The notes beneath the pieces were generated by a model, which worked only from the letters and a program-made list of their open reading frames with translations, was not told the origin of the DNA and made no database searches. From the NCBI GenBank assembly GCA_023414985.1, contig JAEZLY010000248.1, positions 1-27,827 of the forward strand: a stretch of 27,827 nt of DNA, read 5' to 3'. The translations under genes were made by a program, and so were the position numbers. Shown in pieces: positions 8,295-16,406 of this stretch (the first letter of the stretch is position 1; every line of letters begins with the position of its first letter). Source of the DNA: Bacillota bacterium (GTDB lineage Bacteria > Bacillota > Clostridia > Lachnospirales > Lachnospiraceae).

Positions 8295-9980
8295 TTAGGA
8301 CTGCCTGTTTTTCAAGTCTTCCTCGGTAAACACTTCTTCAATTGCTGCACCGGGTGCTACCATAGGCCAAACCTTGTCATCACTGTCTATGACGCATTCA
8401 ATCAGAACAGGTTCATTGAGAGCCAGCGCCTCCTTCAGGATATCGTCAACCTCTTCCTTCTTCGTGATACGGTAAGCCTTCGCACCCATTGCCTCAGCAA
8501 GCTTCACAAAGTCAACCTTATCACTTAGATTAGTATTGGAGTATCTCTTATCATAGAAAAGAGTCTGCCACTGGCGTACCATGCCCAGCACATGGTTATT
8601 GAAGATAATCTCGATAATCGGTATATTATAGCGGGTTGCTGTAGCCAGCTCGTTCATATTCATACGGAAACAGCCGTCACCTGCGATATTGATTACCTTC
8701 TTCTCGGGCATTCCGACCTTGGCACCGATACAGGCACCCAAACCATAGCCCATGGTACCGAGACCTCCGGAGGTGATGAAGGTTCTGGGCAGTTTATATT
8801 TAAAAAATTGCGCAGACCACATCTGATGCTGCCCGACCTCTGTCGTGATGATGGCGTCTCCATCCGTCAGTTCGTATAGCTTTTCTAATATGTAAGGTCC
8901 GGTCAGGTTCCGGGTATCATATTTTAAAGGAAATTTCTCCTTCAGTCCGATGACGTGTTCCATCCACTCCTTATGAGAATGCTCTCCGACACGGCTGTTC
9001 AATATGGTTAGTACCTCTTTGATATCTCCGATGACACTATAATATGCCATGACATTCTTATTAATCTCTGCAGGATCGATATCAATGTGGAGTATTTTCG
9101 CATTCTTCGCAAATTTCTTTGCATTTCCGGTGACACGGTCCGAGAATCTGGCCCCAATGGCAATCAGAAGATCGCATTCGGTAACCCCCAGATTGGAAGC
9201 CTTGGTGCCATGCATACCAAGCATACCTGTATAACGGATATCAGTACCGTCAAAGGCGCCTTTTCCCATCAAGGTATCTGCAACAGGAGCATCCAATTTC
9301 TCAACAAATTCCTTTAATTCATCATGAGCTTCAGAAATGACAGCGCCGCCTCCGACAAATACAAAGGGCTTCTTCGCATGCTTGATTAACTCTACCGCAT
9401 TTTGTAAATCCTCTTCGGTTATCTCATCCGTCTTACGCTTTACGGGTTCCGGCTTGACAGTAGTATACTTCGCCTTTGCCGCAGTCACATCCTTCGTGAT
9501 ATCCACCAGTACCGGGCCGGGACGGCCACTCTTGGCAATCCGGAAGGCCTTGCGGATGGTGTCGGCAAGCTTGTTCACATCCTTAACGATGTAATTATGT
9601 TTTGTAATCGGCATCGTAACGCCGGCAATATCAATCTCCTGGAAGGAATCCCTGCCGAGCAGATTCACTGCTACATTGGCGGTAATCGCCACCATCGGAA
9701 CACTGTCCATATAAGCTGTCGCGATACCGGTTACCAGATTGGTAGAACCGGGACCGGAGGTCGCCAGACATACGCCCACCTTACCGGTAGCCCTTGCATA
9801 TCCGTCTGCAGCATGGGACGCTCCCTGTTCATGGGAGGTTAGAATATGTCTGATCTCATTGCTGTGTTTATATAACTCGTCATAAATATTCAGAATTGTT
9901 CCGCCCGGATATCCGAATACGGTATCGACACCCTGTTCCTTCAAACATTCAATTACGATTTGAGCACCTGTTAATTCCAT
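8295..9980 (-). CDS. ilvB: Acetolactate synthase, large (catalytic) subunit
   Basis: A 561-residue ThDP enzyme that condenses two pyruvates, or pyruvate plus 2-oxobutyrate, in valine and isoleucine synthesis. The N-terminal PYR domain has the catalytic glutamate E51 (TSHEQGASHAADGYARATG region). A central FAD-type domain follows. The C-terminal PP domain carries the ThDP/Mg motif GDGCFRMN through IIFNN (about residues 428-458). The segment NVAVNLLGRDSFQE marks the anabolic AHAS class rather than the catabolic AlsS type. GGAGG five bases before the ATG gives the start. It is downstream of ilvD on the same strand, separated by a structured 263-bp gap. No regulatory subunit gene (ilvN/ilvH) is adjacent. 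Confidence 0.95.
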   Translation of the reverse strand: MELTGAQIVIECLKEQGVDTVFGYPGGTILNIYDELYKHSNEIRHILTSHEQGASHAADGYARATGKVGVCLATSGPGSTNLVTGIATAYMDSVPMVAITANVAVNLLGRDSFQEIDIAGVTMPITKHNYIVKDVNKLADTIRKAFRIAKSGRPGPVLVDITKDVTAAKAKYTTVKPEPVKRKTDEITEEDLQNAVELIKHAKKPFVFVGGGAVISEAHDELKEFVEKLDAPVADTLMGKGAFDGTDIRYTGMLGMHGTKASNLGVTECDLLIAIGARFSDRVTGNAKKFAKNAKILHIDIDPAEINKNVMAYYSVIGDIKEVLTILNSRVGEHSHKEWMEHVIGLKEKFPLKYDTRNLTGPYILEKLYELTDGDAIITTEVGQHQMWSAQFFKYKLPRTFITSGGLGTMGYGLGACIGAKVGMPEKKVINIAGDGCFRMNMNELATATRYNIPIIEIIFNNHVLGMVRQWQTLFYDKRYSNTNLSDKVDFVKLAEAMGAKAYRITKKEEVDDILKEALALNEPVLIECVIDSDDKVWPMVAPGAAIEEVFTEEDLKNRQS

Positions 9981-10008
9981 AACTTCCTCCGTTCCTGGGT
10001 AAGCTTTC

Positions 10009-10014
10009 TATAAA
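10009..10014 (+). promoter_or_regulatory. Possible -10 box for the structured RNA
   Basis: TATAAA on the plus strand, seven bases before the first G of the 5' arm of the structured element. No good -35 hexamer is seen 16-18 bases upstream, so this is weak on its own. It matters because the predicted start coincides with the RNA's closing helix. Confidence 0.25.
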
Positions 10015-10015
10015 C

Positions 10016-10245
10016 AAAAGGGGCTACTATCTGAAGTACCCTCTTTCGCGGGAGTATAATTGTTCTCCTTGAGTAATTTTACGTTGAATGTATGTAAACG
10101 CATCGCGAAGCGAAGCGTTTAGCAGACTGCCTGTTCATAAAATAGGCAGTGCCGGTACGACTGAAACATAAAATTATCGAAAGGAGAATAATAATATATA
10201 CCGCGAAAGATGAGAATATTATTTTTAATAGCCCCTTTTCTTTTT
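10016..10245 (+). ncRNA. Candidate ~225-nt structured RNA between ilvB and ilvD
   Basis: Four stems nest around two hairpins. P1: AAAAGGGGCTA (10016-10026) with TAGCCCCTTTT (10229-10239), 11 bp. P2: TCTTTCGCGG (10042-10051) with 10201-10210, 10 bp. P3: ATTGTTCTCCTT (10059-10070) with 10181-10192, 12 bp including one G-U. P4: TAATTTTA (10074-10081) with 10169-10176, 8 bp. Inside are AAACGC/GCGTTT (10096-10120 region, with an inner TCGC-GAA-GCGA) and ACTGCCT/AGGCAGT (10126-10150). The G-U pair is legal only if the plus strand is the RNA. The 3' end CCCCTTTTCTTTTT resembles a terminator tract. Alternatives are a structured intercistronic leader in the ilvD-ilvB mRNA or a MITE, but no target duplication is seen. 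It is not a T-box: the conserved GGTGG box is absent. Its class is not identified; the raiA family is one to compare. Confidence 0.55.
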
Positions 10246-11920
10246 ACGCGTTTCTTTTCGGTATTTCAAGAATTGCACCTCTGTTACCGCTGGTTACCAT
10301 CTCCACATAACGGGAAAGATACCCGGTCGTAATCTTCGGCTGCCTAGGCTGCCATTTTGCTCTTCTGGCTGCAAGTTCTTCATCGGAAATTACAAAATTC
10401 AAGGAATTCGCATTGATATCAATCTGTATTAAGTCCCCCTCTTCCACCAGGGCAATATTGCCTCCGACTGCCGCTTCCGGCGATACATGGCCGATACAGG
10501 CTCCTCTGGAAGCTCCAGAAAAACGACCATCCGTAATTAATGCCACTGAGGATCCGAGTCCCATACCCATGATGGCACTGGTAGGATTCAGCATTTCTCT
10601 CATGCCGGGTCCTCCCTTCGGCCCTTCATACCGAATGACAACTACGTCACCGGCTACGATTTTGCCGCCCTTAATCGCTTCAATTGCATCCTCTTCACAA
10701 TCAAATACTCTTGCGGGGCCCTCATGCTTCAGCATCGAGGGATCGACTGCCGAACGTTTAACAACACCCGAATCCGGTGCAAGATTACCTTTTAATATTG
10801 CAATACCACCTGTTACACTGTAGGGATTGTCAATCGGGCGGATAACCTCCGGATCCAGATTCCTACAATCCTTAATATTTTCTCCGACTGTCTTACCTGT
10901 TGCGGTGATCAGGCTTGTATTTAAGAGTCCCTTCTTATTTAGTTCGTTCATTACCGCATAGACGCCGCCAGCTTCATTCAAATCCTCCATATATGTATGC
11001 CCTGCCGGAGCCAGGTGACACAGGTTCGGAGTCATGGCACTTACCTCGTTGGCAATATCGATATTAAGATCAAAGCCGACCTCATGAGCGATTGCCGGAA
11101 GGTGAAGCATCGTATTGGTGGAACATCCCAGCGCCATATCTACGGTCAGAGCATTCATGAAGGCTTCCTTCGTCATGATGTCTCTCGGCTTGATGTTCTT
11201 CTCAAGAAGCTCCATAATCTTCATACCTGCATGCTTTGCAAGACGAATTCTCTCAGAATATACTGCCGGGATGGTTCCGTTGCCTTTTAAGCCCATACCG
11301 ATTGCTTCTGTCAGACAGTTCATGGAATTGGCGGTATACATACCGGAACAGGAGCCGCAAGTCGCACATGCCTTATTCTCATACTCTTCCACTTCTTCCT
11401 CTGTCATTGTTCCTGCACTGTAAGCACCAACTGCTTCAAATAAGGAAGAAAGGCTTGTTTTGCTTCCCTTCACACGACCGGCCAGCATCGGTCCGCCGCT
11501 GACGAAAATGGTAGGGATATTCAGTCTCGCAGCTGCCATAAGTAATCCCGGGACATTCTTATCACAGTTAGGTACCATGACGAGCGCATCAAACTGATGA
11601 GCCATTGCCATCGCTTCGGTAGAGTCCGCAATCAGATCTCTGGTAACCAGAGAATACTTCATCCCCTGATGGCCCATGGCAATACCGTCGCATACTGCAA
11701 TTGCAGGGAACACAATCGGAGTTCCCCCTGCCATAGCAACACCCAGCTTCACAGCATCCACGATTTTGTCCAGATTCATGTGTCCGGGTACAATCTCATT
11801 ATAGGAACTGACAATACCGATTAGTGGCTTTCTCAATTCTTCCTTTGTCATTCCCAAGGCATTAAACAGCGACCTGTGGGGGGCCTGTGCCATTCCTGTT
11901 TTTACTGCGTCACTTCTCAT
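10244..11920 (-). CDS. ilvD: Dihydroxy-acid dehydratase
   Basis: A 558-residue IlvD/Edd-family iron-sulfur enzyme that dehydrates 2,3-dihydroxy-isovalerate or -methylvalerate to the 2-keto acids in branched-chain amino-acid synthesis. Cluster cysteines are seen at C119 (VPNCDKNVPG) and in CGSCSGMYTANSMNC. The N-terminal motif reads NEIVPGHMNL, with glycine where [2Fe-2S] homologues have cysteine, so this is the oxygen-labile [4Fe-4S] E. coli-like type. That fits an anaerobe. The frame is open to 12019 but the start is placed at 11920, where AAGGTGG precedes the ATG and MRSDAVKTGMAQAPHRSL matches family N-termini. Upstream partner of ilvB. Confidence 0.95.
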   Translation of the reverse strand: MRSDAVKTGMAQAPHRSLFNALGMTKEELRKPLIGIVSSYNEIVPGHMNLDKIVDAVKLGVAMAGGTPIVFPAIAVCDGIAMGHQGMKYSLVTRDLIADSTEAMAMAHQFDALVMVPNCDKNVPGLLMAAARLNIPTIFVSGGPMLAGRVKGSKTSLSSLFEAVGAYSAGTMTEEEVEEYENKACATCGSCSGMYTANSMNCLTEAIGMGLKGNGTIPAVYSERIRLAKHAGMKIMELLEKNIKPRDIMTKEAFMNALTVDMALGCSTNTMLHLPAIAHEVGFDLNIDIANEVSAMTPNLCHLAPAGHTYMEDLNEAGGVYAVMNELNKKGLLNTSLITATGKTVGENIKDCRNLDPEVIRPIDNPYSVTGGIAILKGNLAPDSGVVKRSAVDPSMLKHEGPARVFDCEEDAIEAIKGGKIVAGDVVVIRYEGPKGGPGMREMLNPTSAIMGMGLGSSVALITDGRFSGASRGACIGHVSPEAAVGGNIALVEEGDLIQIDINANSLNFVISDEELAARRAKWQPRQPKITTGYLSRYVEMVTSGNRGAILEIPKRNA

Positions 11921-12037
11921 CCTAATACCACCTTTTCTTCTTATTATAATAGCTGGTTCATTTATTCCTATGTACAGTTTGGATATCCTGATATCTCCTG
12001 CACAGTTATTAAGTAGCACTTTAAAGTAGTACAGTAT

Positions 12038-12066
12038 ATATTAAAGGATTTCTTCTCAAAAATCAA
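12038..12066 (-). promoter_or_regulatory. Candidate promoter of ilvD
   Basis: On the minus strand TTGATT (12066-12061) and TAATAT (12043-12038) are 17 bases apart. An overlapping TTGACA (12072-12067) is spaced too far (23 bases) from the same -10. The leader would be ~110 nt and contains short GATATC repeats but no recognised riboswitch or T-box. Confidence 0.4.
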
Positions 12067-12180
12067 TGTCAAATTAAAATTTATTTTGGTTTTTTTTCCG
12101 AATGGATCTATATCCGGCCGCTTCCGGTTTATGATAGCAAGATATGAGGAGTATTAAAGAGGGATATTTTGTATGGAGCT

Positions 12181-12250
12181 ATGTAAATTCTGTGTAAAGT
12201 TCGTGTAAAATATGTATAATACGTTTTAATTCTGAGTAAAATCTGCGTAA
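12181..12250 (+). promoter_or_regulatory. Pho-box-like repeat array and promoter upstream of pit
   Basis: GTAAA cores begin at 12183, 12194 and 12205 (11-bp period) and again at 12236 and 12247 (11 bp apart). Read on the minus strand, the first three are TTTACA hexamers with 5-bp spacers, the layout of PhoP boxes in Firmicutes. TATAAT at 12215-12220 would be the -10, placing the triple repeat at about -44 to -18, where PhoP activates. The array lies upstream of a phosphate transporter, which fits. The remaining ~145-nt leader holds AT-rich hairpins (12247-12277 and 12306-12339). Confidence 0.55.
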
Positions 12251-12371
12251 TTTTCATTAATTTTTTATGAAAATTATGATTGCTTATGTCAACTATTCGT
12301 GATAAGATTTTTATGGTTGATTACGGTAAAATAAAAATCAATATTAATCAGAGTTTTTAGGAGGCGCTATT

Positions 12372-13421
12372 ATGACTATCCATTTTGCTGAGTTTCTGCA
12401 GCAGTTGACATCAAACCCAGCCTTATTAATAACAGTAGTTTTAACCCTTGGTGTAATTCTGGTCAACGGCTGGACTGATGCACCCAACGCAATCGCAACC
12501 TGCGTTTCGACACGTTCCATCAGTCCGAAAAGCGCTATTATTATGGCAGCTATTTTTAATTTCCTGGGTGTATTTGTAATGACTATGATCAGCAGTGCAG
12601 TTTCAAAAACAATCTATAACATGGTAGATTTCGGTAATAATCCAAAGGTTGCATTAATAGCACTTTGTGCCGCATTATTCGCTATCGTTGTATGGGCAAC
12701 TGCAGCTTGGGCATTCGGTATTCCCACCAGCGAGTCTCATGCGTTAATCGCCGGTGTATCCGGTGCAGCAATCGCACTTCAGGGTGGAGCCGGTATCAAT
12801 GGCCACGAATGGATCAAGGTTATCTATGGTCTGTTCCTTTCTTCTGTACTAGGTTTCGGTCTTGGATATGTAATCATTAAAATAGTTACTTCTCTCTGTA
12901 AAGATATGGACCGCAGAAAGACCAACTTCTTCTTCCAGAAGGCTCAGGTAGCCGGCGGTGCAATGATGGCTTTCATGCATGGTGCACAGGACGGACAGAA
13001 GTTCATGGGTGTCTTCCTGCTCGGTGTATTCCTGGCAAAAGGTCAGGGAAATGTCACACAGTTTACAATTCCTATATGGTTGATGCTTCTTTGCTCTATT
13101 GTTATGGCACTCGGTACCTCCATTGGCGGATATAAAATCATAAAAACTGTCGGTATGGGTATGGTTAAGCTGAGTACTCCTCAGGGCTTTGCAGCAGATG
13201 CTGCCGGAGCGATCTGTCTTTTCCTGGCTACCTTTACCGGTATTCCCGTAAGTACCACACATACTAAGACAACAGCGATCATGGGTGTAGGTGCTGCGAA
13301 GAGAATGTCAAGTGTCAATTGGAGTATAGTGAAAGAAATGGCATATGCCTGGATCTTAACCTTCCCCGGCTGTGGACTTTTAGGTTTTATCATGTCTTAT
13401 ATATTTATGAAATTATTTTAA
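12372..13421 (+). CDS. pit: PiT-family inorganic phosphate transporter
   Basis: A 349-residue membrane protein with about ten hydrophobic segments, at the short end of the PiT/PHO-4 family (no large central loop). The two inverted-repeat signatures are present: NGWTDAPNAIATCVSTRS (about residues 31-48) and GIPVSTTHTKTTAIMGVGAA near the C-terminus. Each contributes to phosphate and cation binding. The GWTDAPNA variant replaces the commoner GANDVANA. A middle stretch, HGAQDGQKFMGVF, is also conserved in the family. AGGAGG eight bases before the ATG gives the start. It is followed after 22 bases by a DUF47 protein, the standard Pit partner. Confidence 0.95.
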   Translation: MTIHFAEFLQQLTSNPALLITVVLTLGVILVNGWTDAPNAIATCVSTRSISPKSAIIMAAIFNFLGVFVMTMISSAVSKTIYNMVDFGNNPKVALIALCAALFAIVVWATAAWAFGIPTSESHALIAGVSGAAIALQGGAGINGHEWIKVIYGLFLSSVLGFGLGYVIIKIVTSLCKDMDRRKTNFFFQKAQVAGGAMMAFMHGAQDGQKFMGVFLLGVFLAKGQGNVTQFTIPIWLMLLCSIVMALGTSIGGYKIIKTVGMGMVKLSTPQGFAADAAGAICLFLATFTGIPVSTTHTKTTAIMGVGAAKRMSSVNWSIVKEMAYAWILTFPGCGLLGFIMSYIFMKLF

Positions 13422-13443
13422 ATAAGGAAGGAAGTAAATTATT

Positions 13444-14067
13444 ATGAGTAAAAAAAACGATTATAATTATTTTGATGCATTTGCTAATCTTTCAAAATTT
13501 TCTACAGATTTAGCTGTATCATTGCATGATACCCTGTCAAATTTCGATCCCAACTTTGTCAGCGGAAAGGTGACTGCTGCTCATCAGATCGAACATAACG
13601 CAGATATTGCCAAGCATGAGATCATGAACAGATTAGTAAAGGAATTCCTTCCTCCGATCGAACGTGAGGATATTACCACACTTACCCAGGAGATCGACGA
13701 TGTCACAGACTCTGTAGAGGATGTACTTATCTACATCGATATGTTCAATATCCAATCCATCCGTCCTGAAATTCTCAAATTCACCAAGCTGATCGTTGAT
13801 TGCTGTAAGGCAATGGATGAAGCGCTTGAAGAATTTAAGACCTTTAAGAATTCCAAGAAGCTTCGTGATAAGATCATCGAGATCAATCGTCTTGAAGAAG
13901 ACGGCGATGCTTTATATGTTGACTCCATGCGTAATCTGTATCACACCTCCAAAGATCCAATCGAATTAATGTGCTGGACTGAGATTCTTCATCGTCTGGA
14001 GAAATGCTGCGATAACTGCGAAGATGTTGCGAATATTATCGAAGGCATCGTAATGAAGAACTCCTAA
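13444..14067 (+). CDS. DUF47 (PhoU-like) Pit accessory protein
   Basis: A 207-residue, highly charged, all-helical cytoplasmic protein of the DUF47/PhoU-like family. EHNADIAKHEIMNRL and a later RLEEDGDALY are the acidic/histidine helix motifs that bind metal clusters in PhoU-like bundles, and RLEKCCDNCEDVANIIEGIVMK is the family's typical C-terminus. These proteins modulate adjacent Pit transporters, probably limiting phosphate uptake. AAGGAAGG precedes the ATG, and the gene starts 22 bases after pit, so they form one operon. Confidence 0.93.
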   Translation: MSKKNDYNYFDAFANLSKFSTDLAVSLHDTLSNFDPNFVSGKVTAAHQIEHNADIAKHEIMNRLVKEFLPPIEREDITTLTQEIDDVTDSVEDVLIYIDMFNIQSIRPEILKFTKLIVDCCKAMDEALEEFKTFKNSKKLRDKIIEINRLEEDGDALYVDSMRNLYHTSKDPIELMCWTEILHRLEKCCDNCEDVANIIEGIVMKNS

Positions 14068-14129
14068 TTAAAATCGTTCCGACTTATTATTTTACAAACT
14101 ATATACCTTATTGTTATTTACAGTAATGG

Positions 14130-14212
14130 AAACCCCATGTATAATATACTCAGAACAGATACCATGAATTACAAATCATGGGGTAATGCTCCAGGTATAT
14201 TATGAATGGGTT
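14130..14212 (+). other. Alternative-pairing element after the pit operon
   Basis: An AAACCCCATGTATAATATAC arm (14130-14149) can pair imperfectly with GGTATATTATGAATGGGTT (14194-14212), enclosing a small hairpin CCATGA/TCATGG (14162-14181). The same 5' arm is nearly a copy of the 5' arm of the terminator that follows, so it could also pair with that terminator's 3' arm. This is switch-like geometry or a partial duplication of the terminator. Confidence 0.4.
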
Positions 14213-14214
14213 AA

Positions 14215-14243
14215 AAACCCCATGTATATTATACATGGGGTTT
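14215..14243 (+). terminator. Terminator-like hairpin of the pit operon
   Basis: A 14-bp perfect inverted repeat (AAACCCCATGTATA / TATACATGGGGTTT) around one central base, followed by TGTGTTTATT. It lies 148 bases after the DUF47 stop and 39 bases before the next start. Confidence 0.65.
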
Positions 14244-14281
14244 GTGTTTATTAAAATCCCCCGGCAGAAAGGCAGAGATAA

Positions 14282-15346
14282 ATGAATCAAAACAAACAGA
14301 AGACATTTATTGTCCTTGTTATATATATTCTGATTATTCTTCTTTTGGTATATGTAGGTATAAAGTATGTGCTACCACTACTGATGCCTTTTGTTATCGG
14401 TATGGTTATTGCAGTTATCTTCCGTAAACCGATTGATTTTATCTCCAGGTTTGCTCATATACCAAGAATATTAATATCACTCCTTACCTTGATCCTTTTT
14501 TACGGACTGCTGGGATACCTGGCCAGTATGGTAGGTTATAAGATATTCAACTTCATTACAGATTTATTTTACAGTCTGCCGGACATGTACGAGGATTCCA
14601 TCCGACCTGCGGTGGAAGAACTCATCTTGAATATGATGGATCGTTTCCCCGGTATCGAGGATTATCTGCAGGGATTTTTGGAGAATATCAGCAGCTCGAT
14701 CTTCAGCTTCCTGACCAACGCTTCGACCACAGTGGTCGGTACCATTACCAGAATGGCTACACAGCTGCCTACTCTGCTGATTAAACTGATCTTTACCATC
14801 GTTTCCTCCTTCTTCTTTACAATTGATTATAAACGTATCTCCCGATTTGTTGTAATTCAATTTAAGGGTGAACGCAGAGATATGATTTTACGACTGAAGG
14901 ATAATGTCCTTGGTTCCCTCGGTAAATTCATCAGAGCCTATTCCGCTATAATTACCATTACCTTTCTGGAGCTTTCTGCCGGATTTTGGATTATCGGAAT
15001 ACCAAATCCCTTCCTGATCGGATTATTGGTAGCAATTGTCGATGTCATGCCGATTCTGGGAACCGGCGCGGTATTGATTCCCTGGGCAGTCATTGGCTTC
15101 GTCATAGGAAATACTAAGGTTGGTATCGGAATGTTGATTCTTTATGTAGTCATTACTGCAGTCCGTCAGACCATTGAGCCTAAGATTGTAGGACAACAGA
15201 TCGGGCTTCATCCTCTGGTAACGCTGATATTGATGTATGTCGGTGCTCAGCTGATGGGCATCCTTGGCTTGATGCTTCTTCCGATCATCGCAACGATCCT
15301 CGTAAAGATGAATAATGACGGAACCATTCATCTGTTCAAGACTTGA
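14282..15346 (+). CDS. AI-2E family transporter, YtvI-like sporulation membrane protein
   Basis: A 354-residue polytopic protein of the AI-2E/UPF0118 family. Two TM segments lie at residues ~9-50, a third near 60-85, and an amphipathic, poorly hydrophobic stretch at ~90-150. The C-terminal block contains the family hallmarks FLIGLLVAIVDVMPILGTGAVLIPWA and IEPKIVGQQIGLHP. Length and the RKPIDFISR region near residue 49 fit the clostridial/bacillar YtvI subgroup linked to sporulation rather than the E. coli TqsA autoinducer exporter. The ribosome site is weak (AAAGG about ten bases upstream). It is a single gene between two terminators. The exact role is unproven. Confidence 0.82.
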   Translation: MNQNKQKTFIVLVIYILIILLLVYVGIKYVLPLLMPFVIGMVIAVIFRKPIDFISRFAHIPRILISLLTLILFYGLLGYLASMVGYKIFNFITDLFYSLPDMYEDSIRPAVEELILNMMDRFPGIEDYLQGFLENISSSIFSFLTNASTTVVGTITRMATQLPTLLIKLIFTIVSSFFFTIDYKRISRFVVIQFKGERRDMILRLKDNVLGSLGKFIRAYSAIITITFLELSAGFWIIGIPNPFLIGLLVAIVDVMPILGTGAVLIPWAVIGFVIGNTKVGIGMLILYVVITAVRQTIEPKIVGQQIGLHPLVTLILMYVGAQLMGILGLMLLPIIATILVKMNNDGTIHLFKT

Positions 15347-15382
15347 AGATAGACTGATATGACTGTTGCAAAACGCTCATAA

Positions 15383-15444
15383 ACAGCTTAAGGTAATAAA
15401 AACAGGCATCCTGAGGGATGCCTGTTTTTATTACCTTAAGCTGT
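15383..15444. terminator. 29-bp perfect bidirectional terminator
   Basis: Arms 15383-15411 and 15416-15444 are perfectly complementary over 29 bp around a TGAG tetraloop. A run of five A in the left arm and five T in the right makes it work in both directions. It separates the convergent YtvI-like gene (+) and the sugar operon (-). A second small hairpin (GTATGGC/GCCATAC, 15480-15500) lies next to it. Confidence 0.9.
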
Positions 15445-15541
15445 ATTATGAATTTTGTATCAGCCCTTGGTCAAGCTGTGTATGGCGGGGGGTGCCATAC
15501 GCTTTATTCAAAGGTAGAGAGGGTATTAGTAATTGCTTTAC

Positions 15542-16375
15542 CTAAAGCTTGATATTGAGCTGTTTTGCAAGCCCCTTGATGTAATTTGTTGCTTCAATAT
15601 AATCTTTCTCCTGAGTCATATGCTCCAGCATCAGGCATACCCTGTCATCGAGCTTTGACATGCAGTTCAGATAGGTTTCATAATCGAGTTCTCCAAGTCC
15701 GGGTCTGCATTCATCCAGGTGAACGGTAAGCCTGCCGCTTAATCTGATATCCTTTGCGTGGCAGCTTAAAATGTTATCTCCAAGCTTATCAAACCATTCC
15801 TTTATGATCTCACCGTTATGGTAATAAAGCTGTGGACTGCATATGACATTCACCGGATCGAGATGAGCCGCGAAGCCCTTCCGGTCAATACTTTGAATAA
15901 GCCGTACATAAGAGTCTGCCGTATCCGGATACATCCAGGGCATTGGTTCTAAGGAATAGCAGGAATGCTTCGGATTTACTGCATCAATGATTTTTTGCGT
16001 CGTGCGTACAATCTCGTCAAATGCTCTTTCTGTCAGATTATCCTGATGAGGACCATCCCATTGTTCACTGTAGGAACCCGCTATGTTGACACAGCAGTTC
16101 GCTCCCACATAGTCTGCAAGCTCCAATTGCCGGATGGCTCGATTCATATTTTCCGCTTTCTTTCCCGGATTCCGATCCAACAGGTTATTCCAGACACCTA
16201 TCTCACAAATCACAAGATCGTGTTCCTTCGCAGCCTTAACAAAGCCGTCTATGACTGAAACTACTGCGGTGTGATCCACAGGGAAATATACTGCGGTATA
16301 TCCCGCTTCTACGGCGGCCTGCGCCCATTCCTCAGGTGTCGTCCACTTCTTGAATATTACTCCGCCGAAACGCAT
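15542..16375 (-). CDS. Sugar phosphate isomerase/epimerase family TIM barrel
   Basis: A 277-residue AP-endonuclease-2-like (xylose isomerase-type) TIM barrel. Expected metal ligands sit at strand ends: E143 (YSLEPMPW), D173 (AAHLDPVN), H206 (SCHAKDI) and E251 (LMLEHM). Relatives include IolE/IolI, 3-epimerases, and the keto-sugar dehydratases/hydratases and C-glycoside-cleaving enzymes that act with Gfo/Idh dehydrogenases. It is the last gene of the operon, 31 bases after the Gfo/Idh gene and before the 29-bp terminator. GGAGG nine bases before the ATG gives the start. Likely reaction: isomerisation, epimerisation or elimination on a keto-sugar made by its neighbour. The substrate cannot be named. 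Confidence 0.88.
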   Translation of the reverse strand: MRFGGVIFKKWTTPEEWAQAAVEAGYTAVYFPVDHTAVVSVIDGFVKAAKEHDLVICEIGVWNNLLDRNPGKKAENMNRAIRQLELADYVGANCCVNIAGSYSEQWDGPHQDNLTERAFDEIVRTTQKIIDAVNPKHSCYSLEPMPWMYPDTADSYVRLIQSIDRKGFAAHLDPVNVICSPQLYYHNGEIIKEWFDKLGDNILSCHAKDIRLSGRLTVHLDECRPGLGELDYETYLNCMSKLDDRVCLMLEHMTQEKDYIEATNYIKGLAKQLNIKL

Positions 16376-16406
16376 TCTATTGTTCCTCCGATTTCTTATT
16401 GTTCCT

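Noticed and set aside
10016..10239. Miniature inverted-repeat transposable element
   Set aside because: Terminal arms pair, but no target-site duplication flanks them, and internal stems are nested in an RNA-like way. Kept as an alternative only.
9981..10243. T-box leader before ilvB
   Set aside because: The conserved GGTGG-ACCGCG box and a following terminator on the minus strand are absent; the pairing pattern is a closed nested structure instead.
11921..12019. Upstream in-frame extension of ilvD, or a leader peptide with Leu/Ile codons
   Set aside because: It begins with GTG without a ribosome site and runs in frame into ilvD without a stop; no attenuator hairpin with a T run was seen.
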